From NCBI GenBank assembly GCA_009783865.1, contig WRCR01000032.1, positions 1 through 15,975 on the forward strand: DNA of 15,975 nt, in the 5' to 3' direction. Shown here one piece after another: positions 1 through 8,353 of the stretch. Numbering within the stretch: the stretch's first letter is position 1; each line of letters begins with the position of its first letter. Under the pieces are notes generated by a model, which was not told where the DNA came from, did not search any database, and saw only the letters and a program-made list of their open reading frames with translations. The translations under genes and the position numbers were made by a program. This DNA is from Planctomycetaceae bacterium (GTDB taxonomy: Bacteria > Planctomycetota > Planctomycetia > Pirellulales > Thermoguttaceae).

Positions 1-131
1 CCGCCGCTACGAAAACGATTGTTGGTTTATTAGCGAATACGCGGTATCATTTCCGGGTAACGGCTTTAGCACCGAACTATGATAGTTCCGACGCGTCGCT
101 GGTGCTGGGAGAAACGACGCGAATTGCCTGA
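1..131 (+). CDS. C-terminal end of a fibronectin type III-like protein (partial)
   Basis: An open frame entering from the left edge (first full codon at position 3) runs 42 codons to a TGA at 129-131. The residues include LLANTRYHFRVTALAPNYD followed by SSDAS, which matches the end of a fibronectin type III domain: a 'L-x-x-N-T-x-Y-x-F-R-V-x-A' strand, then a loop and a last strand ending in ETT. Such domains sit in secreted or surface proteins and mediate spacing or binding rather than catalysis. The other two forward frames stop earlier (at 31-33 and 80-82) and give no recognisable sequence. A hairpin with a short T-tract follows 11 bp after the stop, consistent with the true end of a gene. 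The rest of the protein lies outside the window, so its overall function cannot be given. Confidence 0.6.
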   Translation, partial: AATKTIVGLLANTRYHFRVTALAPNYDSSDASLVLGETTRIA

Positions 132-142
132 TAAGGTTTAGC

Positions 143-165
143 GGCGGTCTCTAAGACCGCCTTTA
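143..165 (+). terminator. Terminator-like hairpin after the FnIII-protein gene
   Basis: GGCGGTCT (143-150) and AGACCGCC (154-161) are perfect inverted copies with a 3-nt CTA loop, followed by TTTATCTT. This gives an 8-bp GC-rich stem with a short, imperfect T-tract. It starts 11 bp after the TGA at 129-131 and ends 26 bp before the next start codon, so it probably ends the upstream transcript. If it terminates efficiently, the next gene needs a promoter in or before this spacer, and I see no convincing one. Confidence 0.5.
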
Positions 166-187
166 TCTTCACTAAAAGAGGTTTCAC

Positions 188-2488
188 ATGAAAACGTTGT
201 TGCACATCGTCTTTGCAGCGGCATTGCTCTTTTTCTTTGTTTCGTTCTTGTCCGCTCAAGCAGAAAAACATTTATTCATCGAAGCAGAATCCTTTAGCGA
301 TTACGGCGGCTGGGTTCTCGACCAGCAATATATGGACCAAATGGGTTCGCCCGTCTTGATGGCGCACGGCATCGGTGAACCCGTTCAGGACGCAACCGTG
401 AAAATTCGTTTTCCTCAAGCGGGAAAATACCGTGTGTTCGTCCGAACCCGAAACTGGGTCGCTCCTTGGAATCCGAAATACGCCCCCGGTCAATTTCAGT
501 TGAAACTTGACGGCACAGTACTCGAAGATAAATACGGCACCGAAGGCAATGAATGGCATTGGCAAAAAGGCGGTACCGTCGATGTCGAAGAAAACAAACT
601 CGATTATGTACTTGCCCTTCATGACTTAACCGGCTGGGACGGACGTGTTGACGCAATCATGTTTTCCTCAGATGCCGATTATACACCGCCGGAAAGCATT
701 GCAGAAATCGAAAAGATACGCCGTAAAGCGTTGGCACTGCCTGACGTTCCGCCGAATGCTTCCCGCAGTCCTTACGACCTTGTTGTTGTCGGTGCTGGCT
801 ATCCCGGAATCTGTGCAGCGGTCGGCGCAGCCCGGCTGGGTTTGAACGTTGCACTGATTCAAGACCGACCATACATCGGCGGAAATGCTTCGCCGGAAAT
901 ACGAGTCGGACTTGCAGGAAAGATTTGTATGCCGCCGTATCCGAATCTCGGAAACCTCGTCTATCAACTGAAAAGTTCAGACCCGTTTGAATACGAAGTA
1001 CACGGCAAGACCTACAAGCAGCGGGAAATGGGAATCGTCAAAGGTGAAAAGAATCTGCATCTTTTCCCTTATACCCGAATGACGAAAGTCGAAATGGACG
1101 GCAAGAAAGTTAAGGCGGTCATCGGAAAAGATGTTGTTAACGGCAAGGAACTGCGCTTTGAAGGCAAGTTGTTTGCGGACTGCACCGGCGACGGCAACCT
1201 CGGTTATCTAGCCGGTGCGGACTTTCGGGTAGGACGCGAAGCAAAATCGGAGACCGGTGAATCAATGGCACCCGACGCTGCGGATAACCAGATAATGGGT
1301 TCAACGCTTCTCTGGAGAACGGAGAATTCAAAAACGCCGACGACGTTTCCGGTTCTGCCTTGGGCGTTTCAATTCACGAAGGAATCAATACTGCCGGAGA
1401 TAGTCACGAACTGGAACTGGGAAACCGGCATGCGGCGCGACCAAGTTGCCGAGATTGAACGAATCCGCGACCACGGCTTTATGGCGATTTACGGACATTG
1501 GTCTTACTTGAAGAACAACGAAGACGACCGATGGACTCCGCTGATACAAAATAAGAAGTTAGCGGAAGTTCCTTACATAGCGGGCAAGCGGGAATCCCGC
1601 CGGTTAATGGGCGACTACATTTTGCAGGAACAGGATTTCCGTGAAAACAAACCCTATCCCGACGCGAGTGTTACCTGCACGTGGCCCATCGATTTGCATT
1701 ATGCGAATGAATACAGTTTGAAATACTTTCCGGGCGAAGAGTTTCGAACTTACTGTACTCATGACAGATACAATCCGCAGGCGATACCTTACCGCGTTTT
1801 TTATTCCCGCAACATCAACAACATGTTTATGGCAGGGCGAAACATCAGCGTGACTCACGTTGCTATGGGACCGACGCGGGTAATGTTGACCGGCGGTATG
1901 ATGGGCGAAGTCGTTGCAATGGCGGCAGCGGTCTGTGTTAAACACAATGCTTTGCCGCGTGATGTTTATACTACGCATCTTTCGGAATTGAAGGATTTGA
2001 TGAATAAAGGTGTTGCACCTCCGCCGCCTGCGTATGAATTTCCGTTGCCGTGGACGAGAACTGCCGGCGAGAATCTTGCGCGGCAGGCGAAAGCGAGTGC
2101 GTCCAGCGAACATGATTCGGGACAATATCCGGCAAAGTTTGCGAATGACGGGGTTGTTGACACGCAGCATGATTCCCGCCGCTGGGTTAGCGGAAGCGGA
2201 AGAGAACACTGGCTGCAATTGGAATTCAGGAAACTGGTAACGGTTAATGCGATGCACTTCGCAACCGGATGGGCTGGACGCAAAGCACCGATTCACGATT
2301 GTATTCTGCAATACGAAAAGGACGGCGAATGGGTCAACATACCGGATTCCAAGATTGCGCATAATCTCGGCACTTTTGTTGGTGCGAAGTTCAAGCCGGT
2401 GACGGCATCGAAGTTTCGGCTGTATATCACGAAAGCATCGGATAATACTGCCCGACTGTGGGAACTGGAGTTGTATAACGCACCATAG
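188..2488 (+). CDS. Secreted FAD-dependent oxidoreductase with N-terminal CBM-like and C-terminal discoidin domains
   Basis: The product has 766 residues. Residues 1-25 form a signal peptide with a hydrophobic core and probable cleavage after SAQA. Residues about 27-165 are a beta-rich carbohydrate-binding/golvesin-like domain (IEAESF, then 'GKYRVFVRTR'). Residues about 195-640 are an FAD-dependent oxidoreductase of the pfam12831 type: dinucleotide-binding VVVGAGYPG (G202-x-G204-x-x-G207), a GGNASPE segment near 231, and a second flavin-site element DCTGDG near 331. Residues about 633-766 resemble an F5/8 type C (discoidin) domain ending in RLWELELYN. The start is supported by AGAGG (177-181), 6 bp upstream. 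The likely role is redox chemistry on a sugar or glycan outside the cytoplasm, but the substrate cannot be read from the sequence. Related proteins are often loosely annotated as 'xanthan lyase'; there is no lyase evidence here. Confidence 0.88.
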   Translation: MKTLLHIVFAAALLFFFVSFLSAQAEKHLFIEAESFSDYGGWVLDQQYMDQMGSPVLMAHGIGEPVQDATVKIRFPQAGKYRVFVRTRNWVAPWNPKYAPGQFQLKLDGTVLEDKYGTEGNEWHWQKGGTVDVEENKLDYVLALHDLTGWDGRVDAIMFSSDADYTPPESIAEIEKIRRKALALPDVPPNASRSPYDLVVVGAGYPGICAAVGAARLGLNVALIQDRPYIGGNASPEIRVGLAGKICMPPYPNLGNLVYQLKSSDPFEYEVHGKTYKQREMGIVKGEKNLHLFPYTRMTKVEMDGKKVKAVIGKDVVNGKELRFEGKLFADCTGDGNLGYLAGADFRVGREAKSETGESMAPDAADNQIMGSTLLWRTENSKTPTTFPVLPWAFQFTKESILPEIVTNWNWETGMRRDQVAEIERIRDHGFMAIYGHWSYLKNNEDDRWTPLIQNKKLAEVPYIAGKRESRRLMGDYILQEQDFRENKPYPDASVTCTWPIDLHYANEYSLKYFPGEEFRTYCTHDRYNPQAIPYRVFYSRNINNMFMAGRNISVTHVAMGPTRVMLTGGMMGEVVAMAAAVCVKHNALPRDVYTTHLSELKDLMNKGVAPPPPAYEFPLPWTRTAGENLARQAKASASSEHDSGQYPAKFANDGVVDTQHDSRRWVSGSGREHWLQLEFRKLVTVNAMHFATGWAGRKAPIHDCILQYEKDGEWVNIPDSKIAHNLGTFVGAKFKPVTASKFRLYITKASDNTARLWELELYNAP

Positions 2489-2515
2489 TGGCACAATAGA
2501 TAGTCCCCGCTGACC

Positions 2516-3226
2516 TTACCGCAGCAGCGATTTCATCTCTGCAACGGCACTGCGCATACCAGTCATCAAAGCGCGGGCAATTATCGAATGACCAATGTTC
2601 AATTCCCGCATGCCGTCAATCGCGGCAATCGGTAAAACATTATGGTAAGTCAGTCCATGTCCGGCATGAAGACGCAGACCGGAATCGATTATCAACTTGC
2701 CCGCTGCAACAATCCGCTGAAGTTCGGCGGCGCAGTTGCGTTCCCCGACATTGCAATATGTGCCGGTATGAATTTCGATTGCTTCGCAGCCGGTTTTTAT
2801 ACCCGCCTCAATCTGTTTCAAATCGGGGTCGAGAAACAGCGAGACGGCAATTCCGCTTTCCTGCAATCTTTTGACGATTTCGGCAATTTGTTTCCTCTGA
2901 CCGTAAACGTCCAAACCGCCTTCGGTGGTAATTTCCTGCCGTTTTTCCGGTACCAGCGTTGCTTGGTCGGGCTTCACTTTACAAGCGATTTTGACGATTT
3001 CATTCTCGCAAGCCATTTCGAGGTTTAACTTGCATCTGACGGTTAGCCGAAGTATTTCGACATCGCGGTCTTGAATGTGTCTGCGGTCTTCCCGAAGATG
3101 AACGGTAATACCGTCCGCGCCGCCAAGTTCCGCTTCAACTGCCGCCCAAACGGGGTCAGGTTCAACCGTCATTCTTGCCTGCCGGACTGTCGCAATGTGG
3201 TCTATATTTACGCCGAGTTCTATCAT
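2516..3226 (-). CDS. pdxJ: Pyridoxine 5'-phosphate synthase PdxJ
   Basis: PdxJ is a cytoplasmic TIM-barrel enzyme that condenses 3-amino-2-oxopropyl phosphate with 1-deoxyxylulose 5-phosphate to make pyridoxine 5'-phosphate, the ring-closing step of DXP-dependent vitamin B6 synthesis. The 236-residue product begins with the hallmark LGVNIDHIATVRQAR and has HLREDRRHI (about 43-51), a ITTEGGLDV segment, EIHTGTY and AGHGLTYHNV with NIGHSIIARAL near the end; length and motifs match the family (about 240). The reading frame stays open upstream to 3367, but the start at 3224-3226 places the conserved N-terminus exactly and avoids overlap with the preceding gene. No clear Shine-Dalgarno sequence is present. 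The start lies 25 bp after the stop of the 1156-residue gene, so the two are probably cotranscribed, although no functional link is obvious. Confidence 0.95.
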   Translation of the reverse strand: MIELGVNIDHIATVRQARMTVEPDPVWAAVEAELGGADGITVHLREDRRHIQDRDVEILRLTVRCKLNLEMACENEIVKIACKVKPDQATLVPEKRQEITTEGGLDVYGQRKQIAEIVKRLQESGIAVSLFLDPDLKQIEAGIKTGCEAIEIHTGTYCNVGERNCAAELQRIVAAGKLIIDSGLRLHAGHGLTYHNVLPIAAIDGMRELNIGHSIIARALMTGMRSAVAEMKSLLR

Positions 3227-3251
3227 TTTCTTTACGGTTAAATCAAAGGAC

Positions 3252-6200
3252 TTAATTTGCTTGCGCCTCCGCTCCTTCCGATAACTTGCGGAAATACTCC
3301 TTGTTGACATTTTCCCAGCCCGCCGGTGACGGGTCGTTTGTGCCGGAAACCAAATCTTCCTGAACATTCGTCGGCAAATTCAAAGTTTGGTCTTCCTTTA
3401 TCATGAATGCACCGCCGACATTCTTTTTTGCATCTTCGGCAGAATCCAGCAAGACCTTCCGCTGCCGCTGTGCATTTTGATACCGTCCGCCGCGTAAGTC
3501 CATTTCAACCTGCGCCATCGCTTCCTTCATCTTTTCAAGGTCGGTGTTATGGTATCCCATTACCTTCATGTGATTCAAGTCAATTCCTTCCGCTCGGTTG
3601 CGCAAATCGGCTTGCTTTCCGGGCAATCTGTTGCGCTCTCTGTCGCCGCGGTTGCGCGCTTGCGGTCCTTCAAGCCCTTCGCCGGTTTCACCTGCTTCTT
3701 TACCGCCGCCGGTTGCTCCGCCTGCCGCGTCACGGCTATGGTCTTTAATCTGCCCCTTCTGATACGGGTCAGGAGTCAACCGCGTCGGAGTATTGCGTCC
3801 GCCCTTTCCGACTGCTTCTTCGCCGACAAATTCGCCGCCGGACTTTCCCTGCCGACCTTCGCCGGAACGCCCCGCTATTTCATTAGTGTTCGGCAATCGG
3901 TTGCCCGTTGCCCCTTTTGCTGAGTTATTGGAAATAGGACCGTCCAATGCGTCCCAGCCCGCGCCTTTGTCAAGCGAGTCAATCATGCTGGACGACACAT
4001 CCTCCATTTCGTCAAACAAGTCCTCTTCTTCTTCCAGCAGTTCGCCGATGAGGTCTTCCAATTCCATCGGCAATTCCGCCATCGGGGCTTCCTTTTCGTC
4101 ATCGTTAACCGTCTCTTCCTGCGACCATCTTTCGCGGTCTTTGGTGTCCGGCAGCCACTTTTCCATGTTGGACGTTATTTCCTCCGCCATTTCGGTTCCG
4201 AGTTGTTCTAGCGGAACAGCAATATCAGCGCACTTATCGGTATCGTTATTACCTTCGTCTTCTTTCCGCTTTGCTAATTCGGTTTGGATTTCGACCATTT
4301 CCTGCAACAGAGACGGATTCGCAAAATCCTGAAACGGCAATTTGCTCAAATCGGTATTAACTTCGTTAATGAATTTTTCCCAAGCGTCTTCTGCCGCTGC
4401 CGCTTGTTTGACTAACTGTTCCTCTTCTTCGGAGAAGTCCTCGACGTTTTCCTTGTTAAGATTCTTTGCCGCCTCAACGACTTTCCGCTGTGCTTCCAAC
4501 GCTTCGTCAGCCGCTTTCTTCAACGCCTCCATTTTCTTTCTGACATCATCCGGCAAGTCATCTTGGTTGCGGTCACCCATTTCCTCGAGTGCTTTCGCTT
4601 CGGAAGCGCGGGCAAGTCCGAGCATATTCCGCAACGCATCGGAAATCTGCGCCTGCAAGTCCCCTAACTGTTTTGCCGGTTCTGTGAAAGCATCCGGTGT
4701 TGTCAAGGTTATCAGAGCATCCGACATTTCCACCGCTTTGGTCATTTGTCCGAAAGCCAACTTGTTCATGTCCCGCTTTATCATCAAGTCCTCTGTCCGG
4801 CTGTCGGACGGAATCGTTTTAACAATTCGGATACCTTCTTTTTGAATTTCAATCTGATTAGTCCGCATTTCATTCGCTAGGACAATCTGGTCTTCCAGTT
4901 TTGTTTTCGTAGGAATAAGACCGGTGCGGACTTGATTGCGGATTTGCTTTTCCATTAACTTGCGAAGTGAATCCCGTAGAACGGTCAAATTCTGCTGCGA
5001 TTCTTTTGCCGCATCGCTTTTGTCAATGGTCTGAACCAGCCGCCACGGACTTGCCGTCTCCTGCGGCTTCAAGTCAATGCCCCAAGAAGAATTGGAGTAT
5101 TGCCGATTGTCCTGAACAACGACACGCACCATCAAGGTTTGCCCCGTCTTCACAATCTTTTCAGTCAGCGGCAGAATATGTTCCAGTTCGAGTTGCTGTG
5201 GTGAATCATTGGCATCAATAGCCCAGCGGAATACTTTTTCAATGCCGCTTTCGTTCTGCTTCGTTTTGTTTGCGTCGTCAGTGTTTTCGCCGTCTGCAAT
5301 GTCGTCTTTGATTTTCGCTTCAATCCAAGCGGCGGATACTCCGAAGTCATCGCTCAACTTAACGGCAATCGGCAATGTTTGTCCGACACTTGCCGTCACA
5401 TTGGCGGTCGGACGTATCAACTCAACTGACGGCGGATTATCAGGATTTACCCGCACGCTGTTCATTCTCGGCATGGGGTCTTCAAAACCGTCTTTCTGCA
5501 AACGGATACGGTAGGAAGTCGTTTTTGTCATTTCCATTTTTGCGGTGAATCCGGTTTCACCGTTCAGCGTTCCGACAGCACCGCCGCCGTCCCAATCCAG
5601 CCGGGCAGAAGAAATCGGAGAAGTCGTTCTAACTCTTAACTCTGCCGTTGTATATTGCGGAGCGGCTAAATCCGGCGTTTTCAATGTAATCGTATTACTC
5701 GGCTTCTTCATATAGGCGGGATAATGATATACGACATCGACATCGGAAACGGCGGGCTTTTCAAGAACACCGATTTTGAATTTCGGACTTTGCGAACTGC
5801 CGACTTCGATGCGGTATATTGACGGTTTAGCAACAACAGGAATCGTTGCCTTATATTTTTTACGGATGCGTCCTTCTGCAAGCGGTTTTTCGTCTTCGGC
5901 ACCGTCAACTTTCGGTGTCAGTTTTTCGTCTTCGGAAACCGGCAGCATTACCAGTAATTCTTCTTTTTCTGCTCCATCGACAAAGACGAACAGCGTTGCC
6001 GCCAGCGGCTTCTGCTCCGGCGAAGTTGGTGCCGGTTCGTCTGTTTCGGCAAAGATGTCGAGCGGAGTACCGGCTAAAACATCGGTATTGCCGGGAGAAA
6101 CGGCGATTTTCACATCGCCGACGGAAGGAACGAAGTCCCATGGTTTTGTCAACCGACCAGCAGCGGAACTCCAATTCGGAAAAACGGTACTGCCGAGAAG

Positions 6201-6722
6201 AGCGAGGATGCCCAAGAAAACCAGACACGCAGCGGCTTCGAGTAAATCCTGCGGGGTTTGCAGAGCATACAAAAATCTGCGAAAGCGGGTCTCTTTTTTG
6301 ACAGCATTTTCGAGAGGAACGTTTTGAACGTTCTTTGCGGCTTGGTCGACTGCTGCGCGGCAAAACGCTTTATCTTCATTGTCTTTGTCGTTTGCCAGTT
6401 GGATGAGATTGATGAGATTGCTTTCCAGTTCCGGCAGTTCGGATTCGAGACAGCGTGCAGTACCTTCGAGAGAGCGTTGACTCTTCACAACGCGGCGGAT
6501 AACCAGAGCGACGAGCGTGACAGTTGTGATTCCCCAAATGCTGAAACCGGCAATGAGAAACGACTGCGGCAGCCGGAAAATTGCATCAGCAACGGCAAAC
6601 AACAGGAACAGAGCCAAGGAGCAGGACGCTGCCCAGACAGCAGAAGCGAGGAGCGTGAAAATCCACCATTTCTGACGAAGTTGGTCTAACCGATTAATGA
6701 CATTTTGAGCGGATGTTGACAT
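3252..6722 (-). CDS. Large membrane-anchored coiled-coil protein, DUF4175-like, function unknown
   Basis: The product has 1156 residues. There are two close hydrophobic segments near the N-terminus (about 19-48 and 55-78) and a third at about 161-181. A long soluble part follows: beta-rich, Ig-like stretches (about 200-560), a charged, helix-rich region with probable coiled coils (about 590-870), very acidic clusters (EELLEEEEDLFDEMED), then a Gly/Arg/Asn-rich low-complexity stretch (about 920-1055) and a final helical segment. The layout resembles the large DUF4175-type proteins of proteobacteria and the big hypothetical proteins near MoxR/DUF58/VWA genes in planctomycetes, but I see no diagnostic motif. 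No catalytic signature is visible. The start has a good ribosome site (AGGGG on the minus strand, at 6731-6735, 8-nt spacer). pdxJ follows 25 bp downstream. It may be a scaffold in the cell envelope; that is inference. Confidence 0.85.
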   Translation of the reverse strand: MSTSAQNVINRLDQLRQKWWIFTLLASAVWAASCSLALFLLFAVADAIFRLPQSFLIAGFSIWGITTVTLVALVIRRVVKSQRSLEGTARCLESELPELESNLINLIQLANDKDNEDKAFCRAAVDQAAKNVQNVPLENAVKKETRFRRFLYALQTPQDLLEAAACLVFLGILALLGSTVFPNWSSAAGRLTKPWDFVPSVGDVKIAVSPGNTDVLAGTPLDIFAETDEPAPTSPEQKPLAATLFVFVDGAEKEELLVMLPVSEDEKLTPKVDGAEDEKPLAEGRIRKKYKATIPVVAKPSIYRIEVGSSQSPKFKIGVLEKPAVSDVDVVYHYPAYMKKPSNTITLKTPDLAAPQYTTAELRVRTTSPISSARLDWDGGGAVGTLNGETGFTAKMEMTKTTSYRIRLQKDGFEDPMPRMNSVRVNPDNPPSVELIRPTANVTASVGQTLPIAVKLSDDFGVSAAWIEAKIKDDIADGENTDDANKTKQNESGIEKVFRWAIDANDSPQQLELEHILPLTEKIVKTGQTLMVRVVVQDNRQYSNSSWGIDLKPQETASPWRLVQTIDKSDAAKESQQNLTVLRDSLRKLMEKQIRNQVRTGLIPTKTKLEDQIVLANEMRTNQIEIQKEGIRIVKTIPSDSRTEDLMIKRDMNKLAFGQMTKAVEMSDALITLTTPDAFTEPAKQLGDLQAQISDALRNMLGLARASEAKALEEMGDRNQDDLPDDVRKKMEALKKAADEALEAQRKVVEAAKNLNKENVEDFSEEEEQLVKQAAAAEDAWEKFINEVNTDLSKLPFQDFANPSLLQEMVEIQTELAKRKEDEGNNDTDKCADIAVPLEQLGTEMAEEITSNMEKWLPDTKDRERWSQEETVNDDEKEAPMAELPMELEDLIGELLEEEEDLFDEMEDVSSSMIDSLDKGAGWDALDGPISNNSAKGATGNRLPNTNEIAGRSGEGRQGKSGGEFVGEEAVGKGGRNTPTRLTPDPYQKGQIKDHSRDAAGGATGGGKEAGETGEGLEGPQARNRGDRERNRLPGKQADLRNRAEGIDLNHMKVMGYHNTDLEKMKEAMAQVEMDLRGGRYQNAQRQRKVLLDSAEDAKKNVGGAFMIKEDQTLNLPTNVQEDLVSGTNDPSPAGWENVNKEYFRKLSEGAEAQAN

Positions 6723-6775
6723 GTGTATTTCCCCTGCTTTTTGAACCTATACTTGAACTGATATTTACGTATCGG

Positions 6776-6817
6776 CAGTATTCATAATACTGTAACTCAA
6801 AAGCGGCACTTTTTCAA
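6776..6817 (-). promoter_or_regulatory. Candidate promoter with overlapping palindromic operator, 1156-residue protein gene
   Basis: Read on the minus strand, TTGAAA (6817-6812) and TACAGT (6794-6789) are separated by 17 bp, giving a sigma70-like promoter about 70-95 bp before the start codon. A perfect 7-bp inverted repeat, CAGTATT-CAT-AATACTG (6776-6792), overlaps the -10 element and the predicted transcription start. A palindrome there is the usual position for a repressor site. The -10 match is moderate (4 of 6), and the palindrome is AT-rich, so chance is possible. Confidence 0.35.
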
Positions 6818-6881
6818 GAAAAATCTCCCGTTAAAGCGGATTTTTGGTAAATTATTTAGCCGGTACTCCGGTTCAAAATCA

Positions 6882-7643
6882 TCAATGCATTGCCAAACCG
6901 CCGCTGACATCGACAGTTGCGCCCGTCATATAACTAACTCTGTCGGAACATAGAAACACTGCGACATGAGCAATTTCTTCAGTCCGTCCGATGCGTCCGA
7001 GCGGCGCACGGCGATTGAATCTTTCCGGCTCGGCTTCGTAAGCAGCGGCGATAATATCGGTGTGCATAATACCGGGCAGAACCGCATTGACGAGGATGCC
7101 GTCCTTCGCCGTTTCTATTGCCAGCGACCGCGTGAAACCGAGTATTCCGGCTTTAGTCATGTCATAAACCGTTTTCCCGGTTTGTGAACCGCGCACAGCG
7201 GCTTGCGAAGAAATGTTGACGATATTTCCCGCCGATTTCCGCAAACGCAAGCGGCGGACGGTTTCCCGACAAACGAGAAACATTCCCCGCAGGTTGATGT
7301 CCACGCATTTTTGGAACTCGTCCAGCGTCAAGTCAGCACATTCGGGATTCGCACAATAGGCGGCGTTATTAACGGCAATCTCGACTGTTCCGAGTTGTTT
7401 TTCGGTTTCGTCGAACATTGTCCGCACACCGGTTTCATCGGCAACGTCTGCATAGACCGCAATGGCATCAACGCCGTATTTTTCACGGATTCGTACGGCG
7501 AGTGCATCCGCTGATTCTTTTCGACTGCGATAATTGATGGCGACCTTTGCGCCTTCTTCGGCAAGCAGAAGGGCAATCGACTTGCCGAGACCGCTGGCGG
7601 CACCGGTTACCAAAGCAACTTTGTTTTTGAGATGTAAGTCCAT
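6882..7643 (-). CDS. SDR-family NAD(P)-dependent oxidoreductase (downstream gene of the deoC operon)
   Basis: This is a 253-residue classical short-chain dehydrogenase/reductase. It has the cofactor motif TGAASGLG (13-20), NNAA (92-95), catalytic Ser in NISS (about 146) and YDMTK (Tyr160, Lys164), and ends with the usual 'YMTGATVDVSGG'. 'NYRSR' after the second strand favours NADP(H) or dual use. It resembles FabG, glucose-1-dehydrogenase and sugar-alcohol dehydrogenases; with no fatty-acid genes beside it and an aldolase upstream, a sugar or polyol substrate is more likely, but this is inference. The frame stays open upstream into deoC, but the start at 7641-7643 fits the family N-terminus and has AAGGGGAA (7651-7658 on the opposite strand) inside the end of deoC. 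Only 1 bp separates it from the deoC stop, so translation is probably coupled. Confidence 0.92.
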   Translation of the reverse strand: MDLHLKNKVALVTGAASGLGKSIALLLAEEGAKVAINYRSRKESADALAVRIREKYGVDAIAVYADVADETGVRTMFDETEKQLGTVEIAVNNAAYCANPECADLTLDEFQKCVDINLRGMFLVCRETVRRLRLRKSAGNIVNISSQAAVRGSQTGKTVYDMTKAGILGFTRSLAIETAKDGILVNAVLPGIMHTDIIAAAYEAEPERFNRRAPLGRIGRTEEIAHVAVFLCSDRVSYMTGATVDVSGGLAMH

Positions 7644-7644
7644 G

Positions 7645-8328
7645 TTAATATTCCCCTTGAGCATCAGTGGTTTGTCCGCAACAAATTGCCGGGGTGCTTG
7701 AACCGTTGACACCAAGCCGAGCGGCACCTTTATCGACAAACAACTGCGCCCGCTGCGCATCACGGATACCGCCGGAGGGCTTCACATTAATCCGTCCCGC
7801 AGCCGCCTTCAGCATGCAATCCACCACTTCTTCCGTTGCGCCTTCGCCGTTGAAACCGGTCGAGGTCTTCACGAAATCCGCACCGGCTTCTATCGACAGT
7901 TCCGTTGTCTTCGCAACTTCTTCAAGCGTTAGTTGACTCGTTTCAAAAATCACTTTCACGCCGACACCGTGTTTATGCGCCGTATCAACAACCGCTTTGA
8001 TGTCGGCACGGACTTCGTCCCAAAGTCCGCTGCGTATCCAGCCGTAGTTAGCGACCATATCAATTTCCGCAACGCCTTTCCTGCAATACAGTTCCGCTTC
8101 GGCAGCCTTCGACTCGGTACAAATACAGCCGTGCGGAAAACCCAGCACACAGGAAACGCCGGTCTTGGTTTCCTTGCAGAGTTTCACTGCAAGGTCGATG
8201 TCGCAAGGGCGGACACATACCGTCTTTACTTTGTAAGCGATGCCGGATTGAATCCATTCTGCTGCTTCCTGCTGCGTCATCTTCGGTACAAGCACGGCAT
8301 GGTCAAGATACTCATTTAGTTTCGTCAT
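7645..8328 (-). CDS. deoC: Deoxyribose-phosphate aldolase (DeoC/DERA)
   Basis: DeoC is a class I aldolase that splits 2-deoxyribose 5-phosphate into glyceraldehyde 3-phosphate and acetaldehyde in the cytoplasm during deoxynucleoside breakdown. The 227-residue protein, similar in length to Bacillus-type enzymes (about 223), shows LDHAVLVP at the N-terminus, GFPHGCICTESKAAEAE, EIDMV (Asp90), FVKTSTGF (Schiff-base Lys154) and KPSGGIRD (Lys183); these correspond to the Asp/Lys/Lys catalytic trio of E. coli DeoC. The start at 8326-8328 fits the family; an in-frame ATG at 8365-8367 would overlap the upstream gene. No Shine-Dalgarno sequence is visible before 8328. It lies between two SDR genes (25 bp and 1 bp gaps) and no deoA/deoB/deoD neighbours are present, so the real substrate could be another 2-deoxy-sugar phosphate. 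Confidence 0.92.
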   Translation of the reverse strand: MTKLNEYLDHAVLVPKMTQQEAAEWIQSGIAYKVKTVCVRPCDIDLAVKLCKETKTGVSCVLGFPHGCICTESKAAEAELYCRKGVAEIDMVANYGWIRSGLWDEVRADIKAVVDTAHKHGVGVKVIFETSQLTLEEVAKTTELSIEAGADFVKTSTGFNGEGATEEVVDCMLKAAAGRINVKPSGGIRDAQRAQLFVDKGAARLGVNGSSTPAICCGQTTDAQGEY

Positions 8329-8353
8329 AGTTATGTAATAGTTAGAGGAATGT

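Noticed and set aside
1604..2494. Long antisense frame of 296 codons opposite the FAD oxidoreductase
   Set aside because: It has no family resemblance, is rich in Arg/Cys/His as expected of an antisense shadow, and lies wholly over a well-supported gene.
3793..6327. Several Ser/Ala/Pro-rich + strand frames opposite the 1156-residue gene
   Set aside because: Their composition mirrors the Glu/Lys-rich sense codons; none has a start signal or recognisable domain.
6849..6881. Possible terminator after the second SDR gene (minus strand CCGG-AGTA-CCGG)
   Set aside because: The stem is only 4 bp and there is no T-run, which is too weak to call.
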